A stretch of DNA of 64,000 nt from Carettochelys insculpta (Eukaryota > Chordata > Testudines > Carettochelyidae), in the NCBI RefSeq assembly GCF_033958435.1, contig NC_134138.1, positions 191,553,298 to 191,617,297 on the forward strand, written 5' to 3'. The position numbers were made by a program, and so were the translations under genes. Shown one piece after another: positions 1 to 12,356 of the stretch; the first letter of the stretch is position 1; each line of letters starts with the position of its first letter. The notes under the pieces were generated by a model, which was given only the letters and a program-made list of their open reading frames with translations, ran no database searches and was not told where the DNA came from.

Positions 1-150
1 TACCATCGTTTTATAAAGGGAAAACTGATTTCCGCCCAACTCTAGTTATGCACATTGCTGCCCTCTACCAGATGGAATGGACCTGCTCAGGCATGCATGA
101 TCATCCCATCTTTCAGTATACTTACAAAGCTGCAAGGCTGCTAAATCTAA

Positions 151-550
151 GGCTACAGTTACACTACAGAGATCTATCAACAGACATCACTGTCGGAAGG
201 ATTTCCCAACAAAACTTCCGTTGCGAGAGTGAGGCCACACACAAAAGGAAATTGGAAGAGCGCTCCGCTCTGTTGACAGAGTGGCCGGACTGCCTGGCTA
301 CTCTTTCTACAAAATAGGCACCTGGAAGCACAGCAGACAGGGCTGCCCATTGTTCTGGATGCCTTTCTGTTGAAAGAAGGCCCCCAGAATGTCCACAGAG
401 CTTTTGTGTCAGCAGAATCTGTTGCCTGTGGTGTTATGCCTCATGGCTGAGATGCAGACTGGAGATAGTGCTGAGTTTTGTCAACAAACTGTTGACAAAA
501 TGCATTTTGCGTGTGGATGTTCCACAAGTTTTGTCAATGAAACCGTAGCC
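151..550. mobile_element. Harbinger-type MITE (400 bp) with TAA target duplication
   Basis: It starts GGCTACAGTTACAC and ends ACCGTAGCC, an inverted terminal pair. It is flanked by TAA at 148-150 and TAA at 551-553, a 3-bp duplication of PIF/Harbinger type. The interior has no credible ORF. The first ~250 bp align by eye with the reverse complement of the right end of the Harbinger relic at 56.1-59.0 kb: both carry ATCTRTYAACAGA-like and GACTGCCTGGC blocks in the same order. It is therefore probably a deletion derivative of that family. Confidence 0.8.
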
Positions 551-553
551 TAA

Positions 554-1455
554 CAGAACTTCTCCTTGAACTCAAGAGGCAGAGCAAAAGATCTCAAATT
601 TTAGCCATATGGCATCCTTTGTACCATTTAGCTGACAACTATGGCCTCTTGTTTATGTCTGGTATGTAGCACAGATTATTACATGTGAGTGCTTGCTAGC
701 AACATGTCGGTTAAGACTGGAATAAAACACATTGTGTCTTGTTCTGCTCTAAGATGCTTTAATAAATATTGCCTCTATTCAGACCTATCTTCATTGCTAT
801 AAACCTCAACATACCTTTCAATAACCATAGAACCGATATAGGGCTACCATGGTATCTGGTATATCTCATCGTAAGTGCTCCATGAACTGTGTGGGTAAAA
901 CCAAACAATCTGTACTCTCTCGAAGGAGCTCACAAAGGAAAACAACGGAAGACAAAAGCCCCACATCACCGTCATATTTGTGCACACAACAAAATTCATG
1001 TGGCTCAGACGAGAGAATGAATTCAGCTCTTTCTGGATTAATTGATTAGTAAAAATTAACTGTAGCCTGCAGCACTAGTTCTGCATGGGTATACTGAAGT
1101 CCAATAAGGCTGTAATTCTGCTTTTTGGTATAGATGGTAACATTTCTTTTGTTTCAGTAGGACACTGATTTCAGTGCTCTATCATCAGACAAGGACATTT
1201 TACCAGGCATGCACCAACACTATCATTTTACAACGTTGCCTTTTTTAGCGTGGCCTGCAAGACTAACACTCTGTCTACCTTACACCAGCAGCACTTCTAT
1301 CCCCCAGAGATGTGAATAAACCACTTCCCTGAGTGTCCTAAGTTATGCTAACATAAATGATGGTATGGACAGTTTCTAGGTTGTCAGAAGAGCTCTTGAT
1401 GCCACTGCAGAGGTGGTTTGATTATTCCAGTGGGACAGGTCTCTCCTGTCAGAGC
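554..1455. other. Unassigned stretch
   Basis: AT-rich sequence with only short ORFs, and no repeat or gene I recognise. Confidence 0.5.
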
Positions 1456-1532
1456 ACAGTGTCTACACCAGATGTATTGCAGTGGCACAGGTGCATCAGT
1501 GCTATGCGGTGTGAGTAGACTGGCCTTTAGGC
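1456..1532. repeat. Fragment of a sauropsid MITE
   Basis: Contains GTGTCTACACCAGATG and, inverted further on, GTGAGTAGAC, around a short block (GGCACAGGTGCATCAGTGCT) that resembles the terminal part of common turtle MITEs. No target duplication was found. Confidence 0.4.
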
Positions 1533-4089
1533 GGTCATCATTCCCACCTGTGAACTTCTGAGCAGCAGTATTAGCAGAAGAAACAACAAAGGCAGTTGAG
1601 CCAATGAACTTCTTCTCTTGTCCTGAATGCCTGCTCGGGATCTGTGGACTTGTTACATAATGTTTTCTATCTTCGCAGCACTGCAGAGTGAATTTCAAGG
1701 CCCAGGGGACATTTAACACTAAGCCCTGGGCCACTTTTGCCCATCCAGTTGTAACTCATATAGAGTAGATACAATTTATCAGGACTGCCTGGAATATGCT
1801 GCCAAATTGAGTTTCTTCCTAAACTGGTTATTCTGAAGTGACTCTTGGCTGAGAAAAGTTTTTTAACACATTTCTCACTACCTCAGCCAAGCTAGTAAGA
1901 GATTGCCTTTCATAATGACCTGGGAAGATAACTTCCAGATCCATGACTAGGATTTTGTAATGATAAAAAGCCTGTTCCCAGAAAACTCATATTTTAACAG
2001 TAATAGACTGTAGGTGCATGCTTAGTGAGCTATATTGCTTACAGTGTAAACCAGCATAGCTCCATTGAAGTCAGTGCACTGAGTTCAGTCAGTATTGCAT
2101 GGATAAACATGCAATGCAACTGTGATCAATAAAACTAATAACTACATATCTCAAAACCTAGTCTTCGTATTTTATTTCCAAAGATCTCCTGGCAACTGGC
2201 AGCAGGAGCTCAGTGAGCTGATCAAAGAGTTTATGCAGTGATTTTAGCCCTTTATCTTCTACTCAGAAAAACGACTTTGATTTATAACGTATTTATTGCT
2301 CCTAACTTTGACTCCAGCAATTCCATGTACGCATGTCTCTCTGACTGCTGTTCATTATTTGTTGTATGTTTGGCTATCTAAGTCACATGATTTTTTTGCA
2401 AATGTAAAATAATAAAAAAGGGTATATAAAACCACAGCAAATACATACCTCACCCCACAGCAGTAGATTGTATGGCTCTTGCCCTGCAGGACTGGGCTGA
2501 GTGCTGCTCAGGTTTCACCCAGCTGCCTCTCCCTCATGACTGGGGTCAAGCATGGCAAATTTCAATGAGCGGTGTTGCAACCTTTATCACAATGATTGTC
2601 ATGATGGAGAGGTGGCGACTGGGCAAACCCTGAGCAGCACTGTGACTCTGTGTGTGTGTCTGATCGTAGTGTCTTGAGGAGGGAGCCAAGTCCAGCCCCG
2701 TGGCATAGAAGCTGCCACTTGGAATGAATGAGGGGGAGGGCATATTTTGCAACCACCACTCCTGAGCATTCCATTTCCCAAGGGCAGGACTGAAGCCCTC
2801 CCTAGGGCATCCCACCCTCCAAGGCTAGAGAAAATGAAATAACGTGACATTACCAAAAACTAAAATTAAATGTAATGGCAAATAAAATGAGTTTCAAGGA
2901 TCTCTGCAGATGATTGTTTCTTCTCCATACTTGATACTGAAAATTACATAAACAAGGCGTGAGCCCTTCCAGAAGAAATAGTGCAAACCCATATTTGCAG
3001 CTGATGAACACCATGTTCAGATACAAGCTTGTATTTGTATGAAGGACAGAGAGTCCTCAAATAAATCTTGATTTGCATAAATATTCACAGAAGGGACCGT
3101 GACTTTGGTTGAACTAACAGCTCTTTGCAACTGGCAGAGATTTTTGTTAATGTCATTTTTGCAGTATTTGCTCAGCTCGACCTGGGACAGAACCAACAGT
3201 GGCAGGTTTGTATAATTTGTGGGGTGCCTAGAATGATTCCAAGCCCTGGTCCCCACCTGCCTTGTAAGATGATATATGTATTTTTAAAACAACATAAACA
3301 TGGACTGGAAAGAGTCCCTCTGCTCCTCCCCACGCTGCACAACACCAGGTCTCCCATCATTTGCACTGTGATTATATTGCATCTGCAGAGTAAATCTTTA
3401 CAATGTGTCTAGCATCTTTTTCCAACAGGATTTCATTCTCCTTTTGTGGTAGCTACTCTCTATTCTAATTTCAAGTCTAATCTTGACTGTCTTTTTATAC
3501 TGGTACTATAGCAGTTTCCTTTAGAATCACGGCTATATTTTCAGTGGTTGGAGAACAATGATGAATACAAGCAAAGGATTTCTAAGATTGACAAGATGTC
3601 TAGTTCTTCTCCCCTGCTTTTGCTAACTTAGAAAGTTGTAAGCTACTGTTAGAGCCTCTTGCACAAGTAAAACCCACAGAGCCTATCAATAAAGTGATAT
3701 GTCTCACTCCACTTGACATTTTCACTTGTAGCACTTCAACCATGCCCAACACTGACCAAAAGCCTTAAAGCTGCTCAGTTCCACATTCATTTCTGTTGTA
3801 ATAGGAGGGCAGTGAGCAGGAAATTTAGATTGTTCATGCATGAGTCGTAGAGAAAAATAGACCAACACGATACAATGTCAGAGCCACACGCCTCTTCTAT
3901 CCCATTCTGTGTGTGTCAGACAAGTTCCTAGGCAATAGCCATTTCAGAGATGAACACTGCAGTAAGAGTGAAGTACTGTGTGGTCAGTCTCATGGAGGAA
4001 TGAATTCTCAAAAATTTGGGAAAGTTTCATACAGGTCTTTGGAAATACTCAGCAAGGAAAGAAAATGCTATCATTCACAGGTGATTTCA
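1533..4089. other. Unassigned stretch
   Basis: No recognisable gene. A slightly GC-richer patch lies at 2470-2820, where overlapping minus-strand ORFs up to 89 aa show no family signature. The rest is AT-rich single-copy-looking DNA. Confidence 0.45.
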
Positions 4090-4230
4090 TCTTGGTAACA
4101 CCATCCTGGATTGTCTTACGTGTGGCCAGTAGGGCAAACAATTTGCCGAAAGTCACACAAAGTTTGTCGCTGAGTTAGGAATGGAACCACAGGTCCCATG
4201 GCTTGGTTCAGTGCCTGCTCTACTACCCCA
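4090..4230 (-). repeat. Antisense CORE-SINE (MIR-like) fragment
   Basis: Reads in antisense like the middle of an amniote CORE-SINE: GGCAAACAATTTGCCGAAAG, CACACAAAG, then GGAATGGAACCACAGGTC. This matches the usual run of 'gcaag-tcac-tta' core followed by the reversed tRNA-derived head. Strongly diverged. Confidence 0.5.
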
Positions 4231-4374
4231 TTCTTCCTATCCTTCTGTCATGCAAGCAAGCATGTGATGTAAAGAAAAAGGCACTGCCGTTCAAAACATC
4301 CCACTATTTCTCTCTTTCTCCTTCCGTTAACTGCCACTTGCACTATAAGTACAAACAGATCAGCAGTTCCTCTG

Positions 4375-4570
4375 TTTTAGTGGGATCACCAGGGTTGGCA
4401 TTAGATTTGCTGGGGCCTGGGACTAAAGCTGAAGCCCAAGCCTCCCGGCCGATGCTCAAAGGCTATAAACCTTTGGTGACAAGGCTCAGGTTACAGACTC
4501 CCACCCCAGGCACTGAAGTCCTCGACTTTGGTCTTGTTCCTTTTCATGGATTTCCCTGGGTGCCATAAAA
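4375..4570. repeat. Fragment of a hAT-like turtle repeat
   Basis: GGGGCCTGGGACTAAAGCTG followed by GAAGCCCAAGCC and a purine-rich AAAGCTGAAGCC-type tract resembles the internal part of a common turtle hAT MITE family. No ends or duplication are visible, so the boundaries are approximate. Confidence 0.4.
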
Positions 4571-5642
4571 ATAAAACAATCTGAGTCATGCTGCTCATGT
4601 AGATTTCCTAGTTGTTCCAAAGCCAGGTGGCACCACACTAATATTCCCCAAATATCCTCGTAACAATGCTGCTTGTAGGGAGATTTTCAGTCGGGGCTTG
4701 TCTCTGGGCCTTATCTCCCTTGACAAAAGTGGGTTAGTTCACCCGGTAGTTTCATACAGAGCATCCCTTGTGTGACTGCACTAATGAAAGCTACATTTCC
4801 CACACCTAGCTAATGTCTTTCTGTTGCACGTACCAAGTGTCAGTTCCAATGCCATACTGAAGCTGCTGTGTAAGTCAGAAAAGTGTACACAGATGTAGAC
4901 TGTACATAGTATGGCTCTCCTCCTACATGGTGCAGAGCTCTCTCTGCTCCTCACAAGGTCATGATATTTTACTGATGACCCAAAAGAAAGGACATTTAGT
5001 GCACCATTAGCATGAATCCCCTGCCAGATTTGAACAAACACACCAAACCGACTATCTGAAATCTCATGTTGTGGCTGTTCTGGATAAAAAGATGACTTTT
5101 TTTGGTTCTTCCTGGGCAACAGTAATGTCATGAAGAGTGGATCTTTTGCAGACAGTGACTAGTTTGGTTAATCTGTCCTACCTTTACTACATGAAAAACA
5201 TCATTTTCCTGGGTGTGAGGACCTTTTTTGTTATCTTTTGGATAGATTTGTTCATATCAAAAACTTAACTGTGCCACCACCTGTAAGGGACAGTTCAAAG
5301 TGTGTGTGATAACCGCTCCCCCATGCTTTATAGAAATTGGGTTATGAATATAAAGATGCATTAACTCAGAAATGCTTTGGATAAAATGTCTCTTGTAACC
5401 TATCATTTTAATACTATAATCTGCTGAATCTGTATATCATATTTTTGTGTGTACCATTCTTCTGTGTGAAGTTGGAAATAGGACATGTATGTCTGTTAAT
5501 AGTTTTAAAGGTGCTAATGACAACCATTACTGGTGCTCTTGGAATAATCCCAAGGACAGGGTTATCTACCATATATGACTGAGCAATCAATCTGATGGCT
5601 TGGAAATGGTTTTATTTGTCCTGCAGGTCTGGGAGGTGGATA
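4571..5642. other. Unassigned stretch
   Basis: No repeat or gene recognised. The 116-aa minus-strand ORF at 4781-5131 has no family features. Confidence 0.45.
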
Positions 5643-5650
5643 GTCTAGAA

Positions 5651-6087
5651 GAGTCATTCTCAAAATTTTTGGCTGAGGCCAACCCCGTTCAACACAAATC
5701 TTTCAGTGAACCTCTAGACAACTACCCAGGATGGCAAAATGCCTTCACTTATCTCTAAATACTGTGAATACTGAATTATTCATATTAGGGTAGTGGATCA
5801 TAAAAACGTCAATATGTAACTATAACATAAGGGAGAACATATAGTTAGATCGTATTTTTATATTTTATAAGAAAGGGGTATATATTTTAAATCTTTGTGT
5901 TAAATGAAGTAAAATCTGTAAAGTAAAATATGTCCAAAACAAAAGGTTTCAACATTATTTTTATTTATGGCAGTGGTGGGGAACCCCTATAGAGAGGGAG
6001 TGAAGGGGCAAGCCCCAAGCCTAGGGTCCAGCTGCAAGATAGGCATGGCCCACTAGCATGCCACAGACCACATTTTGAGGACGACTG
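5651..6087. mobile_element. hAT-type MITE (437 bp) with 8-bp target duplication
   Basis: Left end GAGTCATTCTCAAAAT pairs with right end ATTTTGAGGACGACTG as an imperfect terminal inverted repeat of the CAGTSGTYCTCAAA type. GTCTAGAA at 5643-5650 is repeated exactly as GTCTAGAA at 6088-6095, the 8-bp duplication expected of hAT. The interior is AT-rich and non-coding. Confidence 0.85.
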
Positions 6088-6689
6088 GTCTAGAAAGACG
6101 CATGACCATGCCACCTGGTATGGCCTCCATTTTGGAATTCATTTTTTTTTCCCACCAGGGGGATTGTTAAAAACAAGAGCTTCCCACCCAAGTGGAAAGC
6201 TTATTAAAGCAATGTGTCAGTGCCTGGGAATTTTGTTGATCACAATGTTTTACTGACTAATCTTTTGTACCACAGTCCCCACTCTTCTGTGCTCATCCCG
6301 AGAATCTTTCCTTCTTCTCTGGCATTAAAGGACCATGATTTTAGTATTGTATATACTTAAAGGGAATCTAAAATCAGCAGAGATTTTCTTGTTTAACAAC
6401 AGCTTAGATGTAATATACAAGATACAACTTGTCATGACAAATAACCTTTACTTATTCATTGACACCAACTCCGGGCAGCTCTGGGAATACCATGTGGTTG
6501 TTTTTGTTTGCTCCTGCAGTGTCAGCAAAATGAAGCATCAAGGCTGAAATCCCACTCTTAGATATTCATGCACAGCTCTGAGGGCAACATCTGAGATTTT
6601 TTCTCTTGCGCCAGTCAACAAGATGCCTATTTTAGAAATGTTTCACAGTGATGGATTGGAAGCTTTAAAATCCTACAGATGAGGGAAGG

Positions 6690-6895
6690 AAGTAGATAGA
6701 GCTGCACGTCTGAAGACCTGGCTGGGATCCTTCCTCTGGCCTCATTAGAGGCTTTGAACATGCCACTTCACTTTTCTGTGCCTCAGGTTTCCCCAGCTAT
6801 GAAAACCAAGATATTGCTACTTACTTACACTTTCTAAAGTACTTTGAGATCCATGACTAAGAATTACTTTTAAGAGCTTTTCTAAGTACCATTTG
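6690..6895 (+). repeat. CORE-SINE (MIR-like), sense
   Basis: In order: a tRNA-derived head remnant (GACCTGGCTGGGATCCTTCC), the core CCACTTCACTTTTCTGTGCC-TCAGGTTTCC, then the 3' part AGTACTTTGAGATCCATGA. This is the usual order for an amniote CORE-SINE. No target duplication is evident. Confidence 0.75.
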
Positions 6896-6899
6896 TTAT

Positions 6900-9800
6900 G
6901 TGGAATCTAAGGAACTGTTTTCACTGGTCTATCAGATTATAATAAATTTTGAAGCCATTCCATTCCAAATATAATTATGTCTCCCATATACCCATTTTCT
7001 CTCTTATATAAAACCACATAACCTTGATTCCCAGCTACATTTACCCACATTGGAATTAGCTGTATTAGAACAATTATATGATCATTAAAATACAAGGCTC
7101 CAAAGACTAAGGATTTAATGAGTGTGAAATGTAATGAAACACTATGGAAACTGCATTACAGATTTTAATACAGTGTTGTTTAGTGGTCTGGGAGTCCTGA
7201 AGTATAATCCTAGGATGCCAACATTAGTTTGAATAACAAGTATTTCTATAATCCAGTTAGTATCAGCTTATTAATTATATCAAAGGATACAATAAGCAGA
7301 TTTTATGCAACCATTGTGAGCCACCAGACTGGGAGTGTTTGTACACAAAAACAAAAAAGATCTTGTTTCGCAGGAGAAGACACCATTTAAAGTGCAAGAT
7401 GCTGTCTTGTCCAAGTGTCAAATCTTAGGCTGTAGTTTAATGTCAAGAGTCAATCACAAAAAATCCCAAGCTAAACCCCACAGCTGATATCTATTTGACT
7501 AATATGAAGGAAGCAACAGGCACACACAAAGCCTTCCAGGCGTTATTTCTCTGTTTCTTAAGATGTAAAACTCTATCTCAAACATAGACACTAATATGAT
7601 TCCATGGTCACTTCACACCTGTTTGTGACTACCCTTACTCACATAAGCAGTTCTAATAGTCCCACTGCAGTCCTCTGTACTGTTGCCTCTTTCACTATAT
7701 GCCATTCATCTTGGCCACTGAGGATACCGCAACATGTCACCCTTACTTCTCTGCTGTTGGCAGTGGTGCTGCCTTCAGAGCTGGGCACCCAGCCAGCAGC
7801 CACTGCTGTCCTAAAGCTACTCATGCCCCCCACACACATACATTATGTACCCCCAGGGGAGCATGCTCCCAGTCTCAGAATTCCTGCACCATTCTGCTTG
7901 ATTATTGAATGGAAGGCTAAAACACCCTTAAAAATTATGTGATCATATAATTCATGCATTATAAAGAATATGTACAATAGGGAGAGTGTTAAGGCTACCC
8001 AGACAGCCTTATCTTTGTCATTTTCTGGCTGCTTTGCTTTTAACCTTAAGGTTTCTTTGAAAATACTTTTCAGTATAGAATCTTTTACATATTTAATACA
8101 AATTAAAAAAGAAAATACATTCTTCTTTTGACTTCAGTGGATTGTCGATCAGGCCTTAGGAGCTATATTAAAAAAAAGGCAACAAATGTTGCCAGCTAAT
8201 TAAACAATACGCATCTGCCAAGTTTTAAAACTGAAATGACAAAAATGAATAGATTTTTCAAATACCCTATTTGATTAATTTCACAATGCTTCTATTCAAC
8301 TTGTGTTAAAAATTGTTTAGTAAAAGAAAGTGTAATGAACCGGACAACTCATCCTTGTAGAGGTGGCACACACTGTACTTACTTTAGGAGAAAGACTGAG
8401 CATTGAAACACTCACCTGGAAAACATGGAAGTTCCAAAAGTAAAGAGCATATGAAAACATGAAGGTAAACCTGTGTCTAGCACAATGGAGACCCAGGCTC
8501 CAGTCTGGGCATATTATACTACCAGTAACAACAATGACAAACAATTTGCAACCCTAAATCTGGCAACTCTGCTGTAATATTTAATGTAGGTCCAGACTAG
8601 TCTTGCATTATATAGACTATATGCAGCAAACATAGTACACAGTTATTACAAACTCAAGTTCCTGCCTCCCTATTTTCCTCTCTTAAAGAAGGCAAATCAA
8701 GAACCATTTTAAATGCAATGCTGCCTAGAGGATCTATGACACTATGAATATATTTATTTCCCTTCACTTCTATCCAAATATTTTCTATTGTGTCAGACAA
8801 ACTAATATTTTTTTCTCTGCAGTCCAAACGTAACCCAGTACTGGTTGTCACCTCACCTCCACGTTAGGCCTTTACACTACATTGGAAACTCAATGCAAGG
8901 ACCTTCATGTCTGTATCTGAGCTGCTTTCCATCATGCCTCTTTCTCACTGTCAACATCATTCCTCAACTGGGAACACAGAGAAAAAAAATCTATGAAAAA
9001 AATCCCATCCAGAAAAAGGTCTTTGCTCATGAAACATCATATCACAGAAAATCTACCCTGCATTTCCTTTCCCAGCATCTCCCTCTCTCTAATCTCTCTT
9101 CTGGCAGTGGCTATAGGGAAGGGGCCAGAACTGCCAGTGGAATTTCCCTTGAGACATCCTTTGACTTGGCTTATCAAGAACTCAGTTTGACTCTAGACTT
9201 CATTATTCAGGTTTTTTTTTTGTTTGGCTATGTTGAGTTGATTAGATTTAAGCACAGAGGGTGCATGCAGGATACATCACAGATCCAGAATTACATAGAA
9301 GCCCTTTTCCTTCACATACATTCACATATTCTATTCCAATGTGTTTAATAAATGGCTTACACATTCAATAATCTGCATATGACTGGTGATGATATAGTTT
9401 GCTTGTTCATTTGGTTACATCCTGAAACTCTCACCATTTTGACTAGTTTACGTATGTCCCTGTTATAATAGGACTATTTTTTGGAAATACAGGTCTGTTA
9501 AGCTATTTTATGCATACACACACAATTCCTTAGCTTCTATAAGCTGTATAGCAGATGCTTATAATACACTTATCCTCAGAGGCATCCTTTGATTTATCTT
9601 CTCACACTACCCCTACAATGTTTATCCATGGACATACTACCTGGAGATTTACTCTGTTCATGCTGGGGTACATTATTCCCTTTCCTTATCACCCAATTAA
9701 AATCACTTTGGCCAGATAGTGTGTTTACAGTGTTCTCACAAAATGTGGAAGCATTATTCACCAGCTAAAAACTAGAGAAATTAATAGAATGTGATGACAG

Positions 9801-10440
9801 GGTAAGTTATGAGTGTAATGTACTACACAACGTAATATAATATCCTAGAAAACTATATGGTCAAGTTTCTATGAAATTGAAACATAATTTTAATAAAAAA
9901 ATAAAATTATGAAGACATTGCAGTAACTTCATAGTTGTGCCAGTTTGAGAGGTCAGTTGTAAAATTTCTTTGGAAACATCTAACTTTTGATTTAAATACA
10001 CAGCTGGTTTGAAAATTTCTGCATGGAATGTGGAAGATTTGTCACCTAAAAATTTCATAGCTCTGGAAAATTTCACGTTACACAAAAATTAGGATTCTAA
10101 TCTCTTTGCTGTTTTGTGGCATGTTCTCTCCTTTTCATCATTTCCTTAGCACAAGGTATATTGATAAGGCCCCAAACCAATACATGTATAGTTTGCAATA
10201 TACACTTGAATATAAGACATTTTGTAAAGCCATCGACCCAGATCCTCAACTGGTCTAGTGACAATGAAGTCTACTAATCAGAGATTAAATTTATGTTTAC
10301 TAAATAATTTATAACAGCTAAATCACTGAGTTTTAGAAAAAGACATGGCAGAAGTCATTAACGGTTATTATCCAAACTGACGATCACCAATAAACCACTT
10401 ACAGTGACATTTTCTGAGGCCAGGTTTAAACTACAGACCT
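6900..10440. other. Unassigned stretch
   Basis: AT-rich sequence, long enough to hold regulatory DNA, but I see no gene. The longest ORF (167 aa, 8845-9348, plus) has no domain signature, no credible splice context and low-complexity content, so it is probably chance. Confidence 0.45.
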
Positions 10441-10446
10441 ATATTA

Positions 10447-10741
10447 GGCCAGGTCTGCATTAGGGGATACGTTTGAATTAAAATACACAACTGCAGCTAT
10501 GTTATATTGTGTAGCTGGACTTGATGTACCTTGATTCGAACTTTGATGCTGTCCCCCCAGTGGGTTGTCCATGGGAGAAATATTCACGTTGACTTCACTT
10601 CACTTCCTCGTGACTCTCAGGAGTAATGTCTTTGGGAGTGCCCTCAAAATTTGATTTAACTCATCCCTATTAGATGCACTTAATCAACCCTGGAAGATCA
10701 AGTTCTGGTGTGTTGACCCAAGTGTAAGTATAGATGTGACC
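10447..10741. mobile_element. Harbinger-type MITE (295 bp), TTA duplication
   Basis: Ends GGCCAGGTCTGCAT and, reversed, GGTCACATCTATAC form a TIR. TTA at 10444-10446 is repeated at 10742-10744. The interior (TTGAATTAA..., GATTTAACTC) resembles the MITE at 27907-28189, so the two probably belong to one family. Confidence 0.75.
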
Positions 10742-10744
10742 TTA

Positions 10745-10955
10745 GTATAGCAACATCACTCATGAAAAATGCATAGCCCTGACCAATGAAGTTACATCAG
10801 TGTAACCCTACATAACTTCTCCTGTTGACATAGCTACCACCTCAGTGGATTAATTCTGTTAAGGACTCTCCTATCAGAAAAAGAACCTCTTCACTGAAAT
10901 GCTACAGAGGCACAACTATGTCACTGTAGCACTGTATGTGAAGATAAGCCCTAAA
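10745..10955. mobile_element. Second MITE remnant abutting the first
   Basis: Carries GTTGACATAGCTACCACCTC, then GGATTAATTCTG, and ends near GTAGCACTGTATGTGAAG and ATAAGCCC. This block order matches a very common sauropsid MITE whose copies end in GTGTAGACAAGCCC. The copy is diverged and its left end is not resolved. Confidence 0.6.
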
Positions 10956-11669
10956 GCACAGATTATCTCAATGGAGACTTGAGCACTGAATTCCATGTCA
11001 CCATGTCTTCCCAAACCTCCCTCTTATTAATTATGGTTGGGATTTTCAGAAACACATAGGAACGGCTGAACTCTGAAGTAATTGGCTCTCACTGATTTCA
11101 AGGAAAGTAGCATTAGACCTCTGTGGAGCATTTATGGACACACCATCCTAACTGTATAGTTGCAAGTGATTTCATTATTCACTGCTAAGCAATTAGATCT
11201 GAAAGTGCTATGAGCTTACTTGTATTTCTAAAACTAGCAGCAATAGTGGGGGATAGGTAGAGCTGAGTGGATGCAGCCCCTTTCATGAATATGGTGAAAT
11301 GAACCCAAGCTGATAAGGTGACCAGAAGTATACAAGGAACCCAAGTAAAGTCCAGCTAAGAACTTGTGTGAGGATGAACTTATCATAGTCTACATTGAGT
11401 TCCCATCACCAGAATATTGTGTAATGTTGCAAATGAAGTATTGCCACAGCAGAGGCTGGAGGGGGCGTACACTCCTAATCTGGCATCCTGGGGTGCTGAA
11501 TGAATTTGCTGGACCATGGCAGGTCAATATTGTCTAGCAGCATTAGAAACACTTATCTTGCTTAGTGGGCTCTTAGAAGACATGGCCCCTTCTGTGAAGA
11601 ATTTGCAGTTGGAGTTAAAGCACAGTGCTGTAGATGGTAGTGCTGTGCATGAGGGTCTGGAGCTTATAG
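10956..11669. other. Unassigned stretch
   Basis: No gene or repeat recognised. The 109-aa ORF at 11516-11845 runs into CR1-derived sequence and is not a gene. Confidence 0.4.
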
Positions 11670-12356
11670 CGAATCACAAACTGAACATGAACCAACAATG
11701 TGATGAAATTGTGAAAAAGGCTAATATTCTGGGATGTACTAACAGTGGCGTTGTAGGTAAAACATGGGCAATAGCTCCCCACTTTACTTGGCACCAGGCA
11801 CCTCAGCTGAAGTTCTGTGTTCAGTTCTCAGAAGCTCAACTTTAGGAAATATGTGCAAAACTTGCAGTGAGTCCGAAAGAGAGCAGTCAATGGCTACGTT
11901 TACACTAGCCCCAAACTTCGAAATGGCCACGCAAATGGCCATTTCGAAGTTTACTAATGAAGCGCTGAAATGCATATTCAGCGCTTCATTAGCATGCGGG
12001 CGGCCATGGCACTTTGAAATTGTCAATTTCGAAGTTCCGCGGCCACCCGCGTGCTAATGAAGTGCTGAATATGCATTTCAGCGCTTCTTTAGTAAACTTC
12101 GAAATGGCCATTTGCGTGGCCATTTCAAAGTTTGGGGCTAGTGTAGACACGGTCAATGTGACAAAAAGTTTAGGAAATCTGACCGGGACAGGTTCCCAAG
12201 GAAGCTGTGGAATCGTCCCATTGGAGGTTCTTAAGAATGGGTGGGACATACTCCTGTCAGAGATGGTCTACATTTATTGGCCCTGCCTCAATGAAAGGGG
12301 CTGGACTAGATGACATTTTGAGGTCTCTTCTATCCCTACAGTCCCATGATTCCTAT
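11670..12356 (+). mobile_element. CR1 LINE 3' fragment, split by a MITE
   Basis: Sense CR1: GAATCACAAACTGAACATGA and GAAAAAGGCTAATATTCTGG match the end of ORF2 ('DHKLN...AKKANxILG'). After an inserted MITE, the 3' UTR follows with GGGGCTGGACTAGATGAC, AGGTCTCTTCTATCCCTACA and a terminal CCATGATTCCTATG. Both flanks of the MITE are continuous in CR1 terms, so it landed in an existing CR1. ORF2 is broken. Confidence 0.8.
11892..12154. mobile_element. Near-perfect palindromic MITE (263 bp) inside CR1
   Basis: The left arm (GGCTACGTTTACACTAGCCC ... ACTTCGAAATGGCC ... GCGCTTCATTAGC) is mirrored by the right arm almost over its whole length. The ends read GGCTACGTTTACAC and, reversed, GACCGTGTCTACAC. 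AAT at 11889-11891 is repeated at 12155-12157. Single-stranded, it would fold into one long hairpin. Short ORFs across it are palindrome artefacts. Confidence 0.85.

Noticed and set aside
8845..9348. 167-aa plus-strand ORF as a protein-coding gene
   Set aside because: No domain motif, biased low-complexity composition, no splice or promoter context; consistent with chance in AT-rich DNA.
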